Source: Microbacterium allomyrinae
GTDB taxonomy: Bacteria; Actinomycetota; Actinomycetes; Actinomycetales; Microbacteriaceae
Length of the DNA: 64,000 nt
Assembly: GCF_020682705.1 (NCBI RefSeq)
Contig: NZ_JAGTTN010000004.1
Span: 248,001 to 312,000, forward strand
Reading direction: 5' to 3'
In this document: piece after piece, positions 59,894 to 64,000 of the stretch
Position numbering within the stretch: the first letter of the stretch is position 1
How the letters are laid out: each line of letters opens with the position of its first letter
The notes under the pieces: model-generated
What the model was told of the DNA's origin: nothing
The model's input: only the letters and a program-made list of their open reading frames with translations
Databases searched by the model: none
Position numbers and translations under genes: made by a program

Positions 59894-60831
59894 CGGATGC
59901 CGCAGGCCCGGTTCCCCGCATCGTCGTCGTGGGCGAGGCGCTGGTCGATATCGTGCACCGCGCGTCGGGCTCGATCGACGAGACACCCGGCGGCAGCCCC
60001 GCGAACGTTGCCCTGGTGCTCGGACGCCTGGGTCTGGGGCCCACCCTCGTGACCCGCTTCGCGGACGACGACCGCGGGTTGCGCGTGCGCCGGTGGCTGG
60101 AGGATTCGGGTGTCGTGGTGGCCGTCGCCGCCGCGCCGCGCACGTCCACGGCGGTCGCGCATCTCGACGAGAGCGGCGCCGCGACGTACGAATTCGACCT
60201 CGACTGGGACCTCGACGGCGTCGACGGCGCCCTCGTGGTCTCTGCGGATCTGCTGCATATCGGGTCGATCGCGGCTGTGCTCGAACCCGGGGCATCGCAG
60301 GTCGCGGCGCTCGTGCGCAGGGCGCGGGAGCATGCCACGGTGACGTACGACCCCAACATCCGCCCGGCGCTCGTCGACGATCCCGCGGCGGTGCGTGCCC
60401 GGGTGGCCGAGCTCGTCTCGCTCGCCGACATCGTCAAGGCGAGTGACGAAGACCTCCGATGGCTGCATCCCGACCGAGATCTCGTCGAGGTGGCGCAGGA
60501 GTGGCGGGCGCGGGGACCGGCGCTCGTCGTCGTCACCCTCGGGTCCGAGGGGGCTGTCGCCGTCACGGCCGACTCCGTCATCCGCATTCCGGCCGTGCGC
60601 ACCACGGTGGTCGACACCGTCGGGGCGGGCGACACCTTCATGGGCACGCTCATCGACGGGGTGCTCATGCACGACGGCGCGGGGGCGGCGCTGCGCGCGC
60701 CGGGCGGCGGCATCCGTCTCGAGGATCTCGAAGAACTGCTGCGGCGCTCGGCGTACGCGGCGGCGATCACCGTGTCGCGGCCGGGGGCCGACCCCCCGCG
60801 TCGCGTCGAACTCGCCGCGCGCCAGCACTAG
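59890..60831 (+). CDS. PfkB-family carbohydrate kinase, fructokinase-like
   Basis: 313 residues. PfkB signature 1 region GGSPANVALVLGRLGLGPTL near 35 and signature 2 DTVGAGDTFMGTLI near 243, with the catalytic Asp in GAGD. ATP- and sugar-binding blocks are complete. Fructokinase is the best guess because the operon carries a GH32-like enzyme that would release fructose; other ketoses or ribose remain possible. Hairpins follow the stop. Confidence 0.9.
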   Translation: MTDAAGPVPRIVVVGEALVDIVHRASGSIDETPGGSPANVALVLGRLGLGPTLVTRFADDDRGLRVRRWLEDSGVVVAVAAAPRTSTAVAHLDESGAATYEFDLDWDLDGVDGALVVSADLLHIGSIAAVLEPGASQVAALVRRAREHATVTYDPNIRPALVDDPAAVRARVAELVSLADIVKASDEDLRWLHPDRDLVEVAQEWRARGPALVVVTLGSEGAVAVTADSVIRIPAVRTTVVDTVGAGDTFMGTLIDGVLMHDGAGAALRAPGGGIRLEDLEELLRRSAYAAAITVSRPGADPPRRVELAARQH

Positions 60832-60838
60832 CACTCCC

Positions 60839-60872
60839 CGGGCGATCCGCCCGATCCCCCCGACCCGTCGGG
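60839..60872 (+). terminator. Twin small hairpins between kinase and glycosidase genes
   Basis: CGGGCG-ATC-CGCCCG (60839-60853) and CCCGAC-CC-GTCGGG (60859-60872) lie back to back in the 95-base gap. Neither has a T tract. They may only modulate read-through into the glycosidase gene. Confidence 0.4.
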
Positions 60873-60926
60873 CGGGGACTCACCGACCGACCGGCGCACG
60901 GCGCCGAAGAACCGAAGGATCACGCC

Positions 60927-61895
60927 ATGTTCGACCTGCCCGGCTCCTGGGTCTGGGACTACTGGTTCGCCGACGACGGCGAGCAGTACCACCTCTACTT
61001 CCTCTACGCCTCGCGTGCGCTCCACGACCCCGATGCGCGACACTACCGCGCGTCAATCGGCCATGCCGTGTCGAGCGATCTCGTCGAATGGACGCAGATC
61101 GCCGATGCGCTCGTGCGCAGCGACGCCCCGGCCTTCGACGACCTCGCCACCTGGACGGGCTCGGTCGTGCGCCATCCCGACGGCACCTGGTTCCTCTTCT
61201 ACACGGGAGCATCGCTCGCAGCGGACGGCAAGAACGTCCAGCGCATCGGATACGCCACCTCCGCCGACGGCGAGACCTGGACGAAGGCCGGCGGACCGGT
61301 GCTCGAAGCGCGAGGTCCCTGGTACGAGACCCTCGACAGCGGCGCCTGGCACGACGAGGCCTTCCGCGATCCGTGGGTCTTCGCGGACCCCGGCGGGAAC
61401 GGCTGGCACATGCTCATCACGGCCCGCGCCCCGCATGGCCCGGTCGAAGGACGCGGCGTCATCGGCCACGCGTGGTCGTCGGACCTGCGCACGTGGGAGC
61501 TGCGCGAGCCCCTCACCGCCCCGAGCGTCGACGGATTCGGTCAACTCGAAGTCACGCAGGTCGAGGTCGTCGACGGCCGGCCGGTGCTCATCTTCTCCTG
61601 CCTCGCAGAGCACGCGACCGGGGCCCGGCGCGCAGCCGCAGGCGGAACGTGGGCGGTGCCCGCCGAGAGCCTGCTGGGCCCCTTCGACATCGAGGGCGCC
61701 TACCCGCTCACCGACGAGCGACTCTACGTGGGGCGGCTGCTGCGGCGGCGCACCGACGGACAGTGGCTGCTCTTCGCGTTCCGCAACCTCGGTGCGGACG
61801 GCCGTTTCGTGGGCGGGATCACCGACGCGATGCCCGTCGAATGGGAGGGCGACCGACTCGTGGTCCGCGACGACGTGCGCGCTTCGGTGCGATAG
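60927..61895 (+). CDS. GH32/GH68-clan glycoside hydrolase (fructosidase-like)
   Basis: 322 residues, one five-bladed propeller without the C-terminal beta-sandwich of most GH32 enzymes (450-500 residues). Candidate catalytic residues: Asp in SWVWDYWFADD near 10 as nucleophile, Asp in AFRDPWVF near 150 as transition-state stabiliser, Glu in GQLEVTQVEV near 205 as acid/base. No signal peptide, so it acts inside the cell on imported oligosaccharides. Levanase, inulinase or sucrose hydrolase activity are options. GAAGGATC precedes the ATG. Last gene of the LacI operon. Confidence 0.83.
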   Translation: MFDLPGSWVWDYWFADDGEQYHLYFLYASRALHDPDARHYRASIGHAVSSDLVEWTQIADALVRSDAPAFDDLATWTGSVVRHPDGTWFLFYTGASLAADGKNVQRIGYATSADGETWTKAGGPVLEARGPWYETLDSGAWHDEAFRDPWVFADPGGNGWHMLITARAPHGPVEGRGVIGHAWSSDLRTWELREPLTAPSVDGFGQLEVTQVEVVDGRPVLIFSCLAEHATGARRAAAGGTWAVPAESLLGPFDIEGAYPLTDERLYVGRLLRRRTDGQWLLFAFRNLGADGRFVGGITDAMPVEWEGDRLVVRDDVRASVR

Positions 61896-61961
61896 CAGTC
61901 GCAACTCGATGTACGTAGCGGCTGTGCGCGGAGCCGACGCTGCCGCCGATTCCTCGACCGT

Positions 61962-62378
61962 TCAGCGCGGCAGGAAGTACTCGCGCGCGAGCGGGGCGAC
62001 GTCGAGATCGTCGGCGTCGGCCCGGGTGATCCAGCGCAGTTCGGCGATCTCGGCGCCGACGACGGGATGCTGGGACCCGATGTCCGCGGCGAACACATCG
62101 GCCACCACCAGGTGGCCCGGTTCGTTCGCCGCGGCGGCGGTGAATGCGCCCAGCGGTCGCAGGGTCTGCGGATCGACCCGGAGGCCGAGCTCTTCGGCGA
62201 GCTCGCGGCTGAGGGTCTCGCTCGCGGACTCGCCGGGCTCGGGCTTGCCTCCGGGCTGCATATACGCCGTCGTGCCGGTCTTGCGCACCAGCAGCAGCCG
62301 GCCCTCCTCGTCGAGGATGACGGCGGCGGAGACGTGGATGCGGCGAGGGTCGGGCTGATCGGCGGTGGCGGAGGTCAC
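61962..62378 (-). CDS. NUDIX hydrolase
   Basis: 138 residues with the complete Nudix box GGKPEPGESASETLSRELAEELGL in parts: G at 43, E in PGES, RELAEELG. It is GTG-started. It hydrolyses a nucleoside diphosphate linked to another moiety; no specificity motif is seen. It is divergent from the SDR gene with less than 50 bases between. Confidence 0.9.
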   Translation of the reverse strand: MTSATADQPDPRRIHVSAAVILDEEGRLLLVRKTGTTAYMQPGGKPEPGESASETLSRELAEELGLRVDPQTLRPLGAFTAAAANEPGHLVVADVFAADIGSQHPVVGAEIAELRWITRADADDLDVAPLAREYFLPR

Positions 62379-62416
62379 CGTGGCACGCTAACAGGCTCCG
62401 CGCATGCACGCCGACG

Positions 62417-62422
62417 TAGAAT
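62417..62422 (+). promoter_or_regulatory. -10 box of a probable leaderless promoter for the SDR gene
   Basis: TAGAAT lies five bases before GTG at 62428, so transcription would begin at or within a base of that codon. It decides for 62428 over the ATG at 62404, which would lie upstream of the transcript. Confidence 0.5.
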
Positions 62423-62427
62423 CGCGT

Positions 62428-63909
62428 GTGCCCGCCGAGACTCCTGCCCCTTCCGCCCTGCCGCCGAGCGGCATCGACCCGGCGGATCTCGCAGCCACCC
62501 TCCGGGTGCTGGACGGCATGGCCGGACTCGATGAGACCCACCCCGACTTCGTCGCCGTGCGCCAGGCGACCGCGAAGATGTTCAAGGCGGTCAAGAAGGT
62601 GCGTCGGCGCGAGATCCGCGACGCGATCGCGCAGGCCGACCGCGATGTGGTCGCAGCCACCGCGACGGGAGCGCCGGACCGGATCGATGACGAGACCCGC
62701 GGCATCCCGATCAGCACGTCCACCACCGCGCCGACCGCGGGCACGCTGATGAAGGCGCGCGCGTGCTACATCTGCAAACAGCCCTACACGGTGGTCGACG
62801 CGTTCTACCACCAGCTGTGCCCGTCGTGCGCGGCGATGAGTCACGCCAAGCGCGACGCGCGGACCGATCTGACCGGCAAGCGCGCCCTGCTCACCGGCGG
62901 CCGCGCGAAGATCGGCATGTACATCGCGCTGCGGCTCCTGCGCGACGGCGCCCACACGACGATCACGACGCGCTTCCCGCGCGACGCGGTGCGCCGATTC
63001 AGCAGTCTTCCGGATGCGCCCGAGTGGATCGACCGCCTGAAGATCGTCGGGATCGATCTGCGCGACCCCGCGCAGGTCATCGGCCTGGCCGACGACGTCG
63101 CGGCGGCAGGCGCCCTCGACATCCTGATCAACAACGCCACCCAGACCGTGCGCCGCTCCCCGGGCGCGTATCAGCCGCTCGTGGACGCCGAGCTCGCACC
63201 CCTGCCCAACGGGCCGATCCCCGAGCTCGTGACCTTCGGTCACACCAACGACCAGCATCCGCAGGCTCTCGAGCGCTCGGTCTCGGCCCACCCCATCCTC
63301 GCCGCCGCCGCGTCGCGCGCCGACGAGCTGACCGAGCAGGCGATGGCCGCCGGCTCCAGCTCGCTGGAGCGCCTCGCCGCCGGCACCGCGATCGATGCGG
63401 GCGGACTCATCCCGGACGTCGACCACGTCAACTCCTGGACTCAGCGCGTCGACGAGGTCGATCCGCTCGAGATGCTCGAGGTGCAGCTCGCCAACACGAC
63501 CGCGCCGTTCCTGCTGGTCTCCAAGCTCCGCCCGTCGATGGCTGCGAGCGGGGCGCGACGCACCTACATCGTGAACGTCAGCGCGATGGAGGGCGTCTTC
63601 GGTCGCGGGTACAAGGGCCCGGGGCATCCGCACACCAACATGGCGAAAGCGGCGGTCAACATGCTCACGCGCACCAGCGCCCGGGAGATGTTCGAGACCG
63701 ACCGCATCCTCATGACGAGCGTCGACACCGGGTGGATCACCGATGAGCGCCCGCATCCGACCAAGGTGCGTCTGGCCGAAGAGGGCTTCCATGCCCCGCT
63801 CGACCTGGTCGACGGCGCGGCGCGCGTCTACGACCCGATCGTCCGCGGCGAGGCCGGCGAGGATCTGTTCGGCGTCTTCCTCAAGGACTACGCGCCCGGC
63901 GCATGGTGA
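62428..63909 (+). CDS. Zinc-ribbon SDR-like oxidoreductase without the catalytic Tyr
   Basis: 493 residues from GTG 62428. Residues about 10-105 are helical; near 112-135 is a Cys4 zinc ribbon CYIC...CPSC. From 150 on it is an SDR: Rossmann TGGRAKIGMYIALRLL, NNATQTVRR, Ser in NVSAMEGVFGRGYKG. In place of Tyr-X-X-X-Lys it has TNMAK within GHPHTNMAKAAVNML, so Thr stands where Tyr should be. An insertion of about 90 residues follows the NNAT strand. It may be a non-redox NAD-binding protein or use another acid. ATG at 62404 is an alternative start. The next gene overlaps its end. Confidence 0.85.
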   Translation: MPAETPAPSALPPSGIDPADLAATLRVLDGMAGLDETHPDFVAVRQATAKMFKAVKKVRRREIRDAIAQADRDVVAATATGAPDRIDDETRGIPISTSTTAPTAGTLMKARACYICKQPYTVVDAFYHQLCPSCAAMSHAKRDARTDLTGKRALLTGGRAKIGMYIALRLLRDGAHTTITTRFPRDAVRRFSSLPDAPEWIDRLKIVGIDLRDPAQVIGLADDVAAAGALDILINNATQTVRRSPGAYQPLVDAELAPLPNGPIPELVTFGHTNDQHPQALERSVSAHPILAAAASRADELTEQAMAAGSSSLERLAAGTAIDAGGLIPDVDHVNSWTQRVDEVDPLEMLEVQLANTTAPFLLVSKLRPSMAASGARRTYIVNVSAMEGVFGRGYKGPGHPHTNMAKAAVNMLTRTSAREMFETDRILMTSVDTGWITDERPHPTKVRLAEEGFHAPLDLVDGAARVYDPIVRGEAGEDLFGVFLKDYAPGAW

Positions 63910-64000
63910 TCCTCCCCGAGCCCGGACACCGCGTGGTGGTGCGGTACCTGCTGGCATCGGGACAGGCGACCGATGCGCTCGGCGAACTGCTGAGCGCGGA
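63903..64000 (+). CDS. Start of an unidentified gene (cut by the right edge)
   Basis: The frame begins MVILPEPGHRVVVRYLLASG then QATDALGELLSA and leaves the window. GTG at 63906 would overlap the SDR stop by four bases and is the likelier start by analogy with its neighbours; ATG at 63903 is the other option. The opening resembles the leader of some actinobacterial GNAT acetyltransferase-like proteins, but 32 residues are too few to assign a family. Confidence 0.5.
   Translation, partial: MVILPEPGHRVVVRYLLASGQATDALGELLSA

Noticed and set aside
1..64000. tRNA genes, rRNA, insertion sequences, prophage or toxin-antitoxin genes
   Set aside because: Looked for cloverleaf-type sequences, transposase/integrase motifs and small paired toxin genes; found none that I could support by reading.

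Overview
The window is a GC-rich actinobacterial chromosome segment, most likely from a Microbacterium-like member of the Microbacteriaceae. This rests on the very high GC content, actinobacterial gene families, frequent GTG starts, 1-4 base stop/start overlaps, TANNNT -10 boxes placed directly before start codons (leaderless messages) and many GGATGCC/GGCATCC heptamers. I saw no rRNA, tRNA, insertion sequence or CRISPR array. It reads as a catabolic accessory region: about 65 genes, mostly regulators, ABC importers and small-molecule degradation enzymes.

Layout. (1) 1-4108: end of an amidohydrolase, a ThDP enzyme, an Ldh2-type dehydrogenase and a quinone-oxidoreductase-like protein, all forward. 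(2) 4139-8721: a lipoprotein, a cupin and a GH78 alpha-L-rhamnosidase (reverse), then a CMD-family protein (forward). (3) 8738-14468: a tiny CPFC peptide candidate, a perfect terminator, then a peptide/opine-type ABC importer with a fused permease-ATPase; LysR follows at 14587. (4) 15570-22449: a nine-gene MarR-led operon with an extradiol-dioxygenase-like protein, aldehyde dehydrogenase, FAH-fold hydrolase, a second VOC protein, alpha/beta hydrolase, GlcG/HbpS-like protein, MetE-like protein and ABM monooxygenase. (5) 22446-28496: a MarR/FAD-hydroxylase pair, then a monooxygenase/extradiol dioxygenase/FAH hydrolase operon divergent from an IclR regulator, with clear TGTCCTGT/ACAGGACA operators between them. 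(6) 28522-40819: a tandem MarR protein, a metallo-beta-lactamase-fold protein, then a tightly packed operon of VOC protein, dihydroxyphthalate-decarboxylase-like protein, a dienelactone hydrolase fused to a siderophore-interacting (flavin reductase) domain, a Rieske ferredoxin, a second peptide-type ABC importer and an MFS exporter. (7) 40841-45142: two-component system, membrane protein, MFS and flavodoxin (reverse). (8) 45299-51766: ribose-type ABC importer with aldehyde dehydrogenase and LhgO (reverse). (9) 52006-53776: a second FAD-hydroxylase/MarR pair, paralogous to that in region 5. (10) 53805-55421: a headless TetR remnant, a DUF3562-type protein and a CHAD protein. (11) 55446-61895: a LacI-controlled fructan/sucrose-type operon. 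(12) 61962-64000: NUDIX hydrolase, a zinc-ribbon SDR lacking the catalytic Tyr, and the start of one more gene.

How it fits together. Regions 1 and 3-6 look like convergent aromatic/heterocyclic catabolism: two peptide-type importers bring in the substrate, FAD hydroxylases prepare rings, VOC-fold extradiol enzymes open them, FAH-fold and alpha/beta hydrolases cut the products, and aldehyde dehydrogenases and ThDP/Ldh2 enzymes finish. The substrates cannot be read from sequence. The most unusual item is the DLH::SIP fusion next to a Rieske ferredoxin with no terminal oxygenase in the window; it could be a redox-coupled hydrolase for a ferric chelator or an electron-supply module for an oxygenase encoded elsewhere.
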